Of a DNA stretch of 64,000 bases, positions 47,716-58,001 are shown piece after piece. Both the position numbers and the translations under genes were made by a program. Each line of letters opens with the position of its first letter. Positions within the stretch are counted from its first letter, which is position 1. Source of the DNA: Bifidobacterium sp. ESL0728 (GTDB taxonomy: Bacteria; Actinomycetota; Actinomycetes; Actinomycetales; Bifidobacteriaceae); contig NZ_CP113925.1 in the NCBI RefSeq assembly GCF_029392015.1, positions 1,426,001 to 1,490,000 on the forward strand, given 5' to 3'. The notes under the pieces were generated by a model. That model saw only the letters and a list, made by a program, of their open reading frames with translations, had not been told where the DNA came from and searched no databases.

Positions 47716-47790
47716 ACTTGTCCTTCCACTGTTGATAATCCATTTAACTCTACCGATTTATGGTGACGTTTATTTCACGTCGCGCGCCTA

Positions 47791-47807
47791 TTGCGCTGAG
47801 AACGCAA
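47791..47807. promoter_or_regulatory. TTGCG-N7-CGCAA dyad upstream of clpC
   Basis: Partly matches the actinobacterial ClgR site (CGCY-NAN-RGCG, one core mismatch), and clpC is a typical ClgR target. A second dyad, GACGT-N7-ACGTC, lies at 47766-47782. No direct proof. Confidence 0.3.
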
Positions 47808-47869
47808 CAAAGGTGACAAAAACGGCTAAAATCCACCCATTATTAGCAATTCAGGTCAATCCCTTGCTA

Positions 47870-49588
47870 TCAGTCGTTGCCGGAAACGTTCTCGTCATTA
47901 GAATCCGCTTCGGATTCCGTTACAGCACCAGCTTCGGTATCGTCAGCTGATTCGTTTGTTTCCCCACTATCAACTTCACCGGGATTTTGGGTTTCGCAGT
48001 TGTCTGCAACGTTTGAATCGGTATCATCGCTGTCATCGGAATCGTTGCCAGAGGCATCGTCATCTGAGTTGCTTTCAGCAGAGTCATCTTCGGAATCGTC
48101 AACTTCTGAGTCGTCGGAGTCATCGGAGTCATCGGAATCATTCGAAGCATCGTCCGTCGCATCGTCATCCGAGTCACCGTCTGTTGAATCACTGTCGGAA
48201 TCGTCAGCATCATCTTCCGAATCGTCAGCATCGCTCAAATCGATGGTGGATTCAATGGCCACATCGGCAGTCACCTCACTGCCTACCGTGCCCTTGCCGA
48301 TCACCTCATCGTCTTCGTCTTCGTCGCTCTCGTCGTCGTCATCATCCAACGAACCAGGAACGGCGTGCTCGGCGATATCGTTTTCGGTAGCGGTCTCATC
48401 ATCCGTCTCATCGGATTCTTCGGATTCCGTGTCGGCAACATCTTCATCTTCGTCTATCGATTCGATAAGTTCCACCTGACCACGTTCCTCACGTGGCGCC
48501 TGGGCGATGATGTCGATATGCAGATCGTCGAAGGCCGGCTTGGACTGCACCCACAGATGCGATGGCTCAGGCTGCTCGATTTCGGAATGTTCCCCGCAAC
48601 CGTGATCCAAGGAAACCACGCGTCCGTCATCCGGGCTCCAGCGGTTCGCGCATACCCCGAACATGGTGTCCAAATCACCTTTAAGACCGATAAAGAACGC
48701 ACAGGTCGAGCAGAGATTGCCTTCGGCCGTCTTTGTGGAAAGCGACTTCGGCCCGTGCTGACCGTCATACCAACGTTTTGCGGTCTGCGAACGTCCGAGC
48801 TCGCTCATCACGTGTCGGCGTGAAAGGCCGAATCGTTCGACTGTGTCCTCGAGTTCACGGCTCAGCCCAGTCTCGGGGTCGATATCGCCGTCAGCTTTCG
48901 CTTCGCTGTCCGTTTTTGCTTCGTGTCCAACATTTACTTCGCCGTCAGTTGCGTTTTCCTCACTGGTTTGTGTTGCAACAGATACTCCTGTTTCGGTATT
49001 CCCGGATGCTTTATCTCCACTTTGTTCAGTAACGCTGAGAGAATCCACACCCACAGCACCATTGGCCTCAACCTTGGTGTCTGTAATCTTCTGTTGCGAA
49101 ACAACAGCATCAGTCTGACCTGTTTCAGCGACTTCTTCCAAATCCTTTTTCACTACTTCGGTCTTACGGAACCCATCTTCCATACGCGGGTCGTCCGGAT
49201 CGGTCCCCAAGGAGTCAGTCACCGAAAGATCGGCGGCCTCAAGCCTGTCTTTCCACGGTATCCAAGCGGGTGCCAGCAGTGAATCCTTGGTAGGAACCAG
49301 CGTGGATTCGTTGACGCTCCATGAATCGACTTCAACATCGTGGTAGAGCGTCACCGCCCATTGCCAGCCTTCGTAGCCCTTTCTCAGGCACACGAAACGA
49401 AAATCGGTGACATTGTCGCCCAAGTCGATGCTCTGGGCAAAGTCCCCCACCTCTTCGGGTTCGTCGGCCACGGAAAGCACCACCGACTTCGCCAAAGCGC
49501 GTGGATCGAGTTTCGCCTCTTCCTCAGAATGTCCAGCTCTATCCACCGTTGTATCCGCTGTTGTTTCTGCCATACCGTCTTCCGCCAT
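47870..49588 (-). CDS. DUF3027 protein with long acidic tail
   Basis: About 572 residues. The N-terminal half contains the DUF3027 core: LDPRALAKSVVLSVADEPEEVGDF, FVCLRKGYEGWQWAVTLYHD, VVEVD-like segments and LLAPAWIPWKDRLEAADLSVTD, and later FGLSRRHVMSELGRSQTAKRWYDGQHGPKS with CSTCAFFIGLKGDLDTMFGVCANRWSPDDGRVVSLDHGCG (Cys cluster). The last 200 residues are almost entirely Asp, Glu, Ser and Asn with SDD and DDSDD repeats. The start is uncertain among ATG 49621, 49588 and 49573; the first overlaps the stop of the CspA-like gene. DUF3027 next to a cold-shock gene is usual in actinobacteria. Confidence 0.82.
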   Translation of the reverse strand: MAEDGMAETTADTTVDRAGHSEEEAKLDPRALAKSVVLSVADEPEEVGDFAQSIDLGDNVTDFRFVCLRKGYEGWQWAVTLYHDVEVDSWSVNESTLVPTKDSLLAPAWIPWKDRLEAADLSVTDSLGTDPDDPRMEDGFRKTEVVKKDLEEVAETGQTDAVVSQQKITDTKVEANGAVGVDSLSVTEQSGDKASGNTETGVSVATQTSEENATDGEVNVGHEAKTDSEAKADGDIDPETGLSRELEDTVERFGLSRRHVMSELGRSQTAKRWYDGQHGPKSLSTKTAEGNLCSTCAFFIGLKGDLDTMFGVCANRWSPDDGRVVSLDHGCGEHSEIEQPEPSHLWVQSKPAFDDLHIDIIAQAPREERGQVELIESIDEDEDVADTESEESDETDDETATENDIAEHAVPGSLDDDDDESDEDEDDEVIGKGTVGSEVTADVAIESTIDLSDADDSEDDADDSDSDSTDGDSDDDATDDASNDSDDSDDSDDSEVDDSEDDSAESNSDDDASGNDSDDSDDTDSNVADNCETQNPGEVDSGETNESADDTEAGAVTESEADSNDENVSGND

Positions 49589-49607
49589 TTCGCTTTCCGT
49601 CTCCTGT

Positions 49608-49997
49608 TCAGTCCTCAACATCGAAATCGTCGGCAACGGCACGCAGCAACGTCGCCAATTTACGGCTTTCACCGCTGTTCGGATAACGATGGCGCCTCAA
49701 GGAATTGCCAGCTTGGTCGAGCAATTTGATGAGATCCTCTACGATGGCGGCCATGTCGTCGGGCTTGGGCCTGGTGGCACGCACCACGGAAGGCGCCGGG
49801 CCCATGACATGCAAATCCATAGCCTGAGGACCTTTACGGCCGTCAACCAAAGAGAACTCGACTTTGGCCCCCTTGCGCAAGGTCGACGTACCTGCCGGCA
49901 ATGCCGCCGCAGGCAAAAACACATCGTTGCCTTCCTCGTCGGTGATAAAACCGTAACCTCTCTTGGCATCGAACCAACGTACTTTCCCGCTGGGCAT
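49608..49997 (-). CDS. Cold-shock-domain protein with C-terminal extension
   Basis: 129 residues. The N-terminal 65 residues form a cold-shock domain (GKVRWFDAKRGYGFITDEEGNDVFLPAAALPAG) with RNP1 intact (RGYGFI) and RNP2 modified (DVFLPAAAL instead of VFVHxS). The rest is a helical extension (VVRATRPKPDDMAAIVEDLIKLL). It is probably a nucleic-acid-binding partner of the DUF3027 protein, with which it is translationally linked. GAGGTG precedes ATG 49997. Confidence 0.88.
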   Translation of the reverse strand: MPSGKVRWFDAKRGYGFITDEEGNDVFLPAAALPAGTSTLRKGAKVEFSLVDGRKGPQAMDLHVMGPAPSVVRATRPKPDDMAAIVEDLIKLLDQAGNSLRRHRYPNSGESRKLATLLRAVADDFDVED

Positions 49998-50098
49998 GAC
50001 ACACCTCGTTCATCCTGTAATTTCTAACGGAATACCGTTCCGGTTCCGTTTTCTTGGTCTATTACCAGTCTAGCGTAACGGCTACGCAAACCGCGAAA

Positions 50099-52156
50099 CT
50101 ATTGGCTTGCTTCGTTTTGGCCTTCCTTGTTTTGATTCGCCTTGTTTTGATTCGCCTTGTTTTGATTCGCCTTGTTTTGATTTGACTTATTCTTATCGCG
50201 ACGTGACCATTTGCTTTGGTAGTTTCCCTGTCTACCCTGCTTTTTACCGGATTTATCGTTTTTCCCGCCCCGGGATTTTGCAGAGTCAACGGGCGTTTGC
50301 GGCTCTACGGGGCCCATAGGAAGAATCACAGTCAAAGTAAGGCCGCCTCCGTTGGTGGTGGTCGCGTCAATGAATCCATGATGGGCGCGCACCACCGATT
50401 GAGCAATGGACATACCAAGCCCGGTGCCGCCCTTCTGACGGGCACGAGACGGGTCGGCGGTGTAGAAACGTTCGAAAATCTGGGATTGCCGGTCGGCCGG
50501 AACGCCGGGGCCATGATCCATGAAGCTGAACACGGCATAGTTCATACCCATCTGCATGGATTGCCCGACTTCAACCGCCTCAAGGAAGTAACGCAATGAT
50601 TGGGGATTTGAGGGCATACGTTGCAACGATTCAGGACTTATGGAGGCGGGCATGATGGCCAGAGCAACTTCGACCGGAGAATCCGACGGCGTGTAACGAT
50701 GGATATTGCCGACGATGTTGGTGATGACCTGACGGAGCCTCGATCCGTCGCCGGTCAACGTCACCGACGGGAATTCACCTTCACGGAATGAGAGATGAGA
50801 CGGTTTGCTGCCGTCTTTGGCGTTGAGCTCCAACCTTCCCCGACGAATCACCCGGTCGGTATCCAAAGCGTGCAAATCGTCGACGGCGTCTTTGAGCTGC
50901 TGGCTCAGATTGACCTGCTGGGTCATGTCGATGCCACGGCCTTCGTCGAGGCGCGCGAGCGAAAGCAGATCCTCGACAAGCACGGTCATCCGTTGGCTTG
51001 AGGCCTCAATATGGTCGATGGACTCATCGGCTCGCTCGAGGGCACCGGGCAGATCGCGCTGCATGTGGTAAAGCTCGGAATAACCGTGAATCGTGGCCAA
51101 CGGGGTGCGCAGCTCATGGCTGGCGTCGGAGACGAACTGCTTCATCTTCTCCGTGGTTTCCTGCTGCTCACGGAAGCTTGATTCGATGCGTGCCAGCATG
51201 GCGTTCAGCGAAGCGGCAAGGGAACCGACCTCGGTGTTTTCCGGAGCCGTGGGAACACGCTGGCTCAGGTCGCCGGCAGCGATTTTGGCGGCGGTTTTCT
51301 CGATGCGCTTCAACGGCAGCAATGTACGCTGGATAATCAACGTAGCCACCACCGCGCCGAGCAGCACGATGATGATACTGACGAAAATCGAGTATTGGGT
51401 CAACGTCGAGATGATGTCGATCTGATCGGCCATCGACACGCCGATGTACACCGTCATCTTCACCGTGCTGGTACCATCAGGCCCGCGTTCCCGGCCTTCC
51501 AGCGCCAGCACACGCCACGGGGCCTGGGCCACCTGCATGGTGCGTTTGTCCGCTTTGACCGACGGGTTCAACTCCCGTACTTTGGCCGGGGCGGTGAAAG
51601 GTTTGTCGTATTGGACGTCGCCCATGGAACCGTTGGCTGGCAGCACGGGTTCGGAAACGACACTATTGCGTAATACGGGAACCAAAGGCGTTCTGATGAT
51701 GATATTGCTTTTGCTATCACGCCATTGCATGAAATATTCGTTGGGCCCGACGTTTTCGTTCTCGTCTTTTCTGCTCAACAAATCGACGTTGCTGTATACC
51801 AGCTGAGCCTGATCGCGCAGCTGGGTGTCCGTCTTCTGCACCAGATAACTGCTGACCAATTGGCGGATGGTCAGCGAGATGCCGAATGTGCCGACCATCA
51901 GCAAAATGAGCGTGCAGGCGACGAGTTTGGTGGAAAGCGGCACACCGTCGAGGCGAGAAAGCCAGCGTTTGCGTATTCTGGCCAGTGCCGGAAACCTGCT
52001 GGGTTTGCTGCCTTTGGCTGGTTTCCCCTCTTTGCCCTTGACGTTGGTCTGCTGCGCGGATTCATCCTTTTCTACGGATTGATCCACCTCGGCATTTCCG
52101 CTCTCCTGCGATTTGCCGGACGTCTGCGGGTCGGCCGATGCCTGTGCTCTCATCAT
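50099..52156 (-). CDS. OmpR-type sensor histidine kinase with repeat tail
   Basis: 685 residues. After a hydrophilic N-terminal 55 residues come a first helix (TKLVACTLILLMVGTFGISLTI), an extracytoplasmic sensor, a second helix (YSIFVSIIIVLLGAVVATLIIQ), HAMP, the HisKA domain with FVSDASHELRTPLATIHGYSELY (phosphorylated His), and an ATPase domain with RLRQVITNIVGNIHRYTP and GTGLGMSIAQSVVRAHHG. The last 45 residues are Lys/Gln/Asn-rich with tandem NQNKA repeats encoded by 15-bp DNA repeats at 50119-50185. It starts 5 bp after the response regulator stop, so the pair forms an operon resembling TcrXY/MprAB systems. Confidence 0.92.
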   Translation of the reverse strand: MMRAQASADPQTSGKSQESGNAEVDQSVEKDESAQQTNVKGKEGKPAKGSKPSRFPALARIRKRWLSRLDGVPLSTKLVACTLILLMVGTFGISLTIRQLVSSYLVQKTDTQLRDQAQLVYSNVDLLSRKDENENVGPNEYFMQWRDSKSNIIIRTPLVPVLRNSVVSEPVLPANGSMGDVQYDKPFTAPAKVRELNPSVKADKRTMQVAQAPWRVLALEGRERGPDGTSTVKMTVYIGVSMADQIDIISTLTQYSIFVSIIIVLLGAVVATLIIQRTLLPLKRIEKTAAKIAAGDLSQRVPTAPENTEVGSLAASLNAMLARIESSFREQQETTEKMKQFVSDASHELRTPLATIHGYSELYHMQRDLPGALERADESIDHIEASSQRMTVLVEDLLSLARLDEGRGIDMTQQVNLSQQLKDAVDDLHALDTDRVIRRGRLELNAKDGSKPSHLSFREGEFPSVTLTGDGSRLRQVITNIVGNIHRYTPSDSPVEVALAIMPASISPESLQRMPSNPQSLRYFLEAVEVGQSMQMGMNYAVFSFMDHGPGVPADRQSQIFERFYTADPSRARQKGGTGLGMSIAQSVVRAHHGFIDATTTNGGGLTLTVILPMGPVEPQTPVDSAKSRGGKNDKSGKKQGRQGNYQSKWSRRDKNKSNQNKANQNKANQNKANQNKEGQNEASQ

Positions 52157-52161
52157 CGGCC

Positions 52162-52896
52162 TTACTGGTCCTTCGGCTCACGGATCATGTAGCCAATGCC
52201 GCGCTTGGTCTCGATCAGGGGAGCCACTTTGTGCTTTGTGCCGTCGGGATCGGTGACGACAACGCCATCGACCTTCTTGCGCAGGTAGGAGATGTAGGAT
52301 TCGACAATCGCCGCGTCCCCGCCCCAGTCGTATTGCCAGACGTGATCCAGGATCTGGGCTTTGGAAAGCACACGTCCTTCGTTGTCCATCAGGTAACGCA
52401 GCAGCTTGTATTCGGTAGGGCTCAGGTCGATGGTCTGCCCGGCGCGGGAGACGTCGTGGGAGTCCTCGTTGATTTCGAGGTCGCCGACGCGGATGACCGG
52501 GTCATCCTCGACCTGCTCGTGCGTACGGCGCAGGATGGCGCGGATACGGGCGACCACCTCTTCAAGGCTGAACGGCTTGGTGACGTAATCGTCGCCGCCA
52601 ACCGTAAGCCCCATAATCTTATCCTGTGTATCGTCGCGGGCCGTGAGGAAAAGAACCGGCGCGTCGATGCCTTCCTGACGAATGCGGCGGGTCACGGTGA
52701 AGCCGTCGATGTCAGGCAGCATCACATCGAGGACGATCAGGTCGGGCTGGGTCTTTTCGATGACTTCGATGGCCTCGGTCCCGGAAGCGGCCGTAGCCAC
52801 TTCAAAGCCGGAAAAATGTAGGGATGCGACCAGCAAATCACGGATTGACGGTTCGTCATCCACCACCACGATTGACGCTTCTATTTGTTTGCTCAT
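52162..52896 (-). CDS. OmpR/PhoB family response regulator
   Basis: 244 residues. The receiver domain begins ASIVVVDDEPSIRDLLVASL and carries the phosphoacceptor Asp in LIVLDVMLPDIDGF and the conserved Lys in GGDDYVTKPFSLEE. The winged-helix effector follows: LSPTEYKLLRYLMDNEGRVLSKAQILDHVW and ESYISYLRKKVDG. ATG 52896 (MSKQIEAS) is preferred over an upstream in-frame start at 52947. It is the first gene of a two-gene operon with the kinase, with TATACT around 52978 as a -10 candidate. Confidence 0.93.
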   Translation of the reverse strand: MSKQIEASIVVVDDEPSIRDLLVASLHFSGFEVATAASGTEAIEVIEKTQPDLIVLDVMLPDIDGFTVTRRIRQEGIDAPVLFLTARDDTQDKIMGLTVGGDDYVTKPFSLEEVVARIRAILRRTHEQVEDDPVIRVGDLEINEDSHDVSRAGQTIDLSPTEYKLLRYLMDNEGRVLSKAQILDHVWQYDWGGDAAIVESYISYLRKKVDGVVVTDPDGTKHKVAPLIETKRGIGYMIREPKDQ

Positions 52897-53035
52897 AAGG
52901 ATAAGGATTACTCCCCCGTCTGTATGTTTCCTGAATGCTTCCTGCACAAATTGAGGGATTCACCAATCAGCTAAAAGTATAAAAAGTATCCGCTTTAACT
53001 AGAGCAAACAAGCACACCGTGCCGCCGATGATACT

Positions 53036-53890
53036 TTATTTCTTCTTTCGGTGACGTGGACCTTGGGACTTGTGTTTTTCGCTTTGTGTCGAGCCTTCGG
53101 TATTGGCTTGCTCTACTTCAGTTTTTCCATCGCTCGCTTCATCGGCTTCGGTCTTGCCTTTGTCGGAATTGCCGGTTTTCTTTTTTGTTCCGTTACGCTT
53201 ATGCAACACAAGACCCACGCCTATAGCGACGAGAACCACCACTATCCCGATGAAGACGCCGATGATGAGCTTCGGCTTTTTTGAAGCCTCTTGCTTGTGC
53301 AGCACCTTGATTTCATCCATCATGGCGCATGCCGAACCTGACCAATCGGGATTGTCGCCTTTTTGTATCGGGCCAAGCGCCGCTTGGGAAAGTTGGGAGA
53401 CGTGACCTTTGTCTTTGAGCCAGTTGTCGGAATTGTGGGAGACGGCAACCACCAATCTGCCGTCATTGGAAGCCACCGCGAGCAAAACCGTGTTGGCGGG
53501 AGGATTGGTGGATTGCAGGCTATCCCCCGCCCACTTGTCGGGGTCTTTGGTTCCCGTGAAATTGGCCAAATACAAAAGCCGTACCGTCACACCGGTTTCC
53601 TGTTTGGTCGAAGCGATCTCATCGTTGACTTTGGAGACATTACCACCGAGAAGGTTCTGCGGATCGGTCACATCACTGCTGAGCTCGCCCATCGATGAGC
53701 CTGCCGCCTGAGCCGGTTGTGCGAAACCGAGAAGAAGCGAGGAACAGAGCACGCAGACCATGCAAAAAACGAGAAATTCCAAAATCTGTTGAGAACCACG
53801 TCTCACTGGTCGTTTACGCGCCAAAAGGTTACAGGGGAATCCGTTTGAGCTTTCGGTTCCATCGGTAGGACGCAAAATACTGGCTGACAT
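53036..53890 (-). CDS. TPM-domain (DUF477) membrane-anchored protein
   Basis: 284 residues. A signal-like helix (LEFLVFCMVCVLCSSLLLGFAQPAQAAG) is followed by a TPM domain (about residues 75-195: SKVNDEIASTKQETGVTVRLLYL, PPANTVLLAVASNDGRLVVAVSHN), a membrane helix (LIIGVFIGIVVVLVAIGVGLVL) and a highly charged Lys/Glu/Ser tail ending in a basic cluster. TPM proteins are extracytoplasmic, often linked to envelope stress or photosystem repair in other organisms; the role here is unknown. ATG 53890 is preferred over an in-frame start at 53923, but neither has a clear ribosome binding site. Confidence 0.75.
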   Translation of the reverse strand: MSASILRPTDGTESSNGFPCNLLARKRPVRRGSQQILEFLVFCMVCVLCSSLLLGFAQPAQAAGSSMGELSSDVTDPQNLLGGNVSKVNDEIASTKQETGVTVRLLYLANFTGTKDPDKWAGDSLQSTNPPANTVLLAVASNDGRLVVAVSHNSDNWLKDKGHVSQLSQAALGPIQKGDNPDWSGSACAMMDEIKVLHKQEASKKPKLIIGVFIGIVVVLVAIGVGLVLHKRNGTKKKTGNSDKGKTEADEASDGKTEVEQANTEGSTQSEKHKSQGPRHRKKK

Positions 53891-54093
53891 ATGAACCACT
53901 GTAGCGAAGAGGTTCACCAACAAAGCACGAGTCCGCTAACGACACAAAGAAGCCCGAACGAGGAACATACCGGTGGAAAGACATTTTTTAAAAAAATAAA
54001 TGGAATAGGCTGTTTTCTCGATCATGTATTCGTGTGATTGATTATCACCTGTCAACCAACAACTAGCAGTCGACGACCTATCGGGCCAGAAGA

Positions 54094-54132
54094 CAAGAAA
54101 GCGCTGACACCTCAAAAAGATGCCAGCGCCTT
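54094..54132 (-). terminator. Terminator after groEL
   Basis: AGCGCTGACA (54100-54109) and TGCCAGCGCC (54121-54130) pair with one mismatch and end G-U pairs; on the minus strand T residues follow. The 53924-54093 gap contains nothing else but a possible TTGACA (complement of 54050-54055) for the TPM gene. Confidence 0.65.
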
Positions 54133-54184
54133 AAAATCCTAACGATTTCCTACAGCTTTTAAGCTTGCGGAATCAGGCTTCGGA

Positions 54185-55831
<1,647 letters not shown>

Positions 55832-55912
55832 CTACACAGCTTATATTGACTCACCCAAAACCAACAAGCACGATAACCAACCGTCAGCTGCCGATTATCA
55901 CTCTCAGGCTTC

Positions 55913-55956
55913 GAGTGCTAATTGCAAGATTAGCACTCCCACCCGTCGAGTGCCAA
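55913..55956. promoter_or_regulatory. CIRCE operator and groEL promoter
   Basis: TTAGCACTC (55930-55938) and GAGTGCCAA (55948-55956) are separated by 9 bp, matching the HrcA-binding CIRCE element with one mismatch. An additional half-site, GAGTGCTAA, lies at 55913-55921. On the minus strand TTGGCA and TAATCT, 18 bp apart, form the promoter and lie within the same element. Confidence 0.85.
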
Positions 55957-55983
55957 AATTGATGAAATTGCGCTGTTGGCATG

Positions 55984-56025
55984 AAAAAACGTAGGGCCGA
56001 TTCTTAATGAACCGGACCCTACGTT
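55984..56025 (-). terminator. Terminator after cspA
   Basis: AACGTAGGG and CCCTACGTT flank a G/C-paired middle (55989-56025), and on the minus strand a run of six T follows (A run at 55984-55989). Confidence 0.82.
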
Positions 56026-56047
56026 AAATGTAGCTACTGGCTAGTAA

Positions 56048-56251
56048 TCAGAGCTTGGTGACGCTTGTCGCCTGCAGACCCTTCGGGCCCTGCTCAAACT
56101 CATATTCCACCTTATCGCCGTCGTCAAGCTTCTTGAAGCCATCACTTTGAATAGCGGAATAGTGGACGAATACATCTTCGCTCCCGTCATCGGGGCTGAT
56201 GAATCCGTAACCCTTGCCAGCATTGAAGAACTTCACGGTACCTTGTGCCAT
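56048..56251 (-). CDS. cspA: Cold shock protein
   Basis: Single cold-shock domain of 67 residues binding single-stranded nucleic acid. [32 protein letters not shown] contains both RNP1 (KGYGFI) and RNP2 (VFVHYS). ATG 56251 gives the usual Csp length; ATG 56260 lies three codons earlier. A leader of about 90 nt between a TATAGT candidate near 56345 and the gene could mediate temperature control, as in other csp genes. Confidence 0.95.
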   Translation of the reverse strand: MAQGTVKFFNAGKGYGFISPDDGSEDVFVHYSAIQSDGFKKLDDGDKVEYEFEQGPKGLQATSVTKL

Positions 56252-56460
56252 AATAACCATTCTCTCATCCGAGTGTCACGCGAAAACAATATGAGGCACC
56301 CGGCTGATTCCGAATACCACATCACGTAACATGTTTTTACTATAGACAGAACCCCAGTCAAAAACACGCAACACGCCGAGAAAATGAACAATAAACACAT
56401 AAAAAATGGAAGAGAGCCTCTAATTAGACCCCATCACAAAAGAACCCCACGTGCTGAGAA

Positions 56461-57090
56461 TCAATTGAGAAGCATCACAACAATGGCCTGAGGAATGCCA
56501 CTGTGCTGTTCAACAGCCTGAATACCCAAGGTATTCGCCACATCCTGTGCCGTCGCCTTGTCGTTATCGTTCTGATACCAGACAACGGTGGAGGCAGGAA
56601 GTGCGCCAGACGCGTTGCCGGCGGTAACGCTGGAATACCCGGCCTGGTCAAGCACGGCCTTCTTCTTGGCGGCATAGCCTGTGGTGTGGGTGGCATTGAT
56701 GACCTGAACCGCGGTCTGCTTATTGACCTGCTGGGCAGGCTGGGGCGCAGCTTGTTGTTGTTGCTGCTGCTGATTGGTGGATGTGTCGGTATCGGACTTG
56801 CTCTTCGTGTCCGTGTCCTCTTTGACGACCTTTTTCTTCTCGGTCTTCGGAGCAGCTACCGTCTGGGATTGGCTCTGGCTATGCCCACTAAAGGTTTTCT
56901 GCAGCTCACCTGAATAGAAGCCCCAGACCAAAAGACCCGCCAAGATAGCCACAATCACGACAATAATATAAGGGACCGAGCGGGAAAGCAACGAGGTATT
57001 GCCACGGTGAACACCTATAGGACCTTTGGGGGGGTTGTCGAACGCGTCCTTCTGATAAGACTCATAGTTACCCCGGTCATCGCGCGCCAT
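56461..57090 (-). CDS. LytR C-terminal domain membrane protein
   Basis: 209 residues. A cytoplasmic N-terminus, one helix (VPYIIVVIVAILAGLLVWGF), a Ser/Lys/Thr linker with a run of seven Gln, and a C-terminal LytR_C domain (TAVQVINATHTTGYAAKKKAVLDQAGYSSVTAGN). LytR_C domains occur in envelope proteins; no enzyme activity is expected. The start is ATG 57090 with GGAGGAG upstream, preferred over 57111. It is divergent from ung. Confidence 0.85.
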   Translation of the reverse strand: MARDDRGNYESYQKDAFDNPPKGPIGVHRGNTSLLSRSVPYIIVVIVAILAGLLVWGFYSGELQKTFSGHSQSQSQTVAAPKTEKKKVVKEDTDTKSKSDTDTSTNQQQQQQQAAPQPAQQVNKQTAVQVINATHTTGYAAKKKAVLDQAGYSSVTAGNASGALPASTVVWYQNDNDKATAQDVANTLGIQAVEQHSGIPQAIVVMLLN

Positions 57091-57217
57091 AATTCTCCTC
57101 CGTGTGTACAACTACAAACAATTCATACTAACTATAGCGTCCTCCACCGCCAAAACTCCATCCTTGCTGAAAATCCTCAAAAAATAAACATACCGACCCG
57201 AATCTAAAGTAAATTCC

Positions 57218-57967
57218 ATGAGCGAAACCCATATCAAACCACTTTCAGAACTTGTCGAGGCCGGTTGGGCGCAGGCGCTGGCCGATGTGGAACCGGACAT
57301 CCACCGTATGGGAGACTTCCTGCGCGCCGAACACAGGGCCGGACGCCGTTATCTGCCGGCGAGCCGCAACATCCTGCGGGCCTTCACAATACCGTTTGAT
57401 TCCATCAAGGTACTGATCGTCGGGCAGGACCCCTACCCCACTCCCGGTCATCCTGTAGGACTGAGCTTCTGCGTGGCCCCCGACGTGAGACCCGTACCCA
57501 AAAGCCTGCAGAATATTTATAAGGAGATGCACGACGACCTCGGCCTGCCGATTCCGCAAAACGGCGACCTCACGCCGTGGTGCAGCCAAGGGGTCATGCT
57601 CCTCAACCGTTGCCTGACGGTGGGTGTCGGCCGTCCCAACAGCCATCAGGGAAAGGGCTGGGAGAAAATCACGGACGCCGCCATCACGGCTTTGAACGCC
57701 CGCCAAGACGCACAGGGAAACCCGAAACCGTTGGTCGCCATTCTCTGGGGCCGCAACGCACAAAGCCTCGAACCGCTGCTGACCCACGCATTCATCATCA
57801 AATCCCCTCACCCCAGTCCGCTTTCCGCTTCAAGGGGATTCTTCGGTTCTCGTCCGTTTTCACGTGCCAACGCGGCATTGCAACAGATGGGGGCCGCACC
57901 GATCAATTGGGATCTTACGTCGGGCTCGACTCTACCTTCGGCTACAATGCCTCACACAGAGCAATAA
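57218..57967 (+). CDS. ung: Uracil-DNA glycosylase
   Basis: Removes uracil from DNA to start base excision repair. The water-activating motif [16 protein letters not shown] and the DNA-intercalation motif [23 protein letters not shown] are intact. 249 residues, family UDG-1. TAAAGT lies 7 bases before ATG 57218 with no ribosome binding site, suggesting a leaderless mRNA. MoxR begins 34 bp after the stop. Confidence 0.95.
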   Translation: MSETHIKPLSELVEAGWAQALADVEPDIHRMGDFLRAEHRAGRRYLPASRNILRAFTIPFDSIKVLIVGQDPYPTPGHPVGLSFCVAPDVRPVPKSLQNIYKEMHDDLGLPIPQNGDLTPWCSQGVMLLNRCLTVGVGRPNSHQGKGWEKITDAAITALNARQDAQGNPKPLVAILWGRNAQSLEPLLTHAFIIKSPHPSPLSASRGFFGSRPFSRANAALQQMGAAPINWDLTSGSTLPSATMPHTEQ

Positions 57968-58001
57968 ACATCCGAATCTAGAAATTTAGAATTGAAGCGT
58001 T

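Noticed and set aside
47880..48260. Repetitive GA/TC-rich DNA taken for a structural repeat
   Set aside because: It is the coding sequence of the Asp/Ser tail of the DUF3027 protein.
50119..50190. 15-bp tandem DNA repeats taken for a CRISPR-like array
   Set aside because: No unique spacers; they encode the NQNKA repeats in frame at the end of the kinase.
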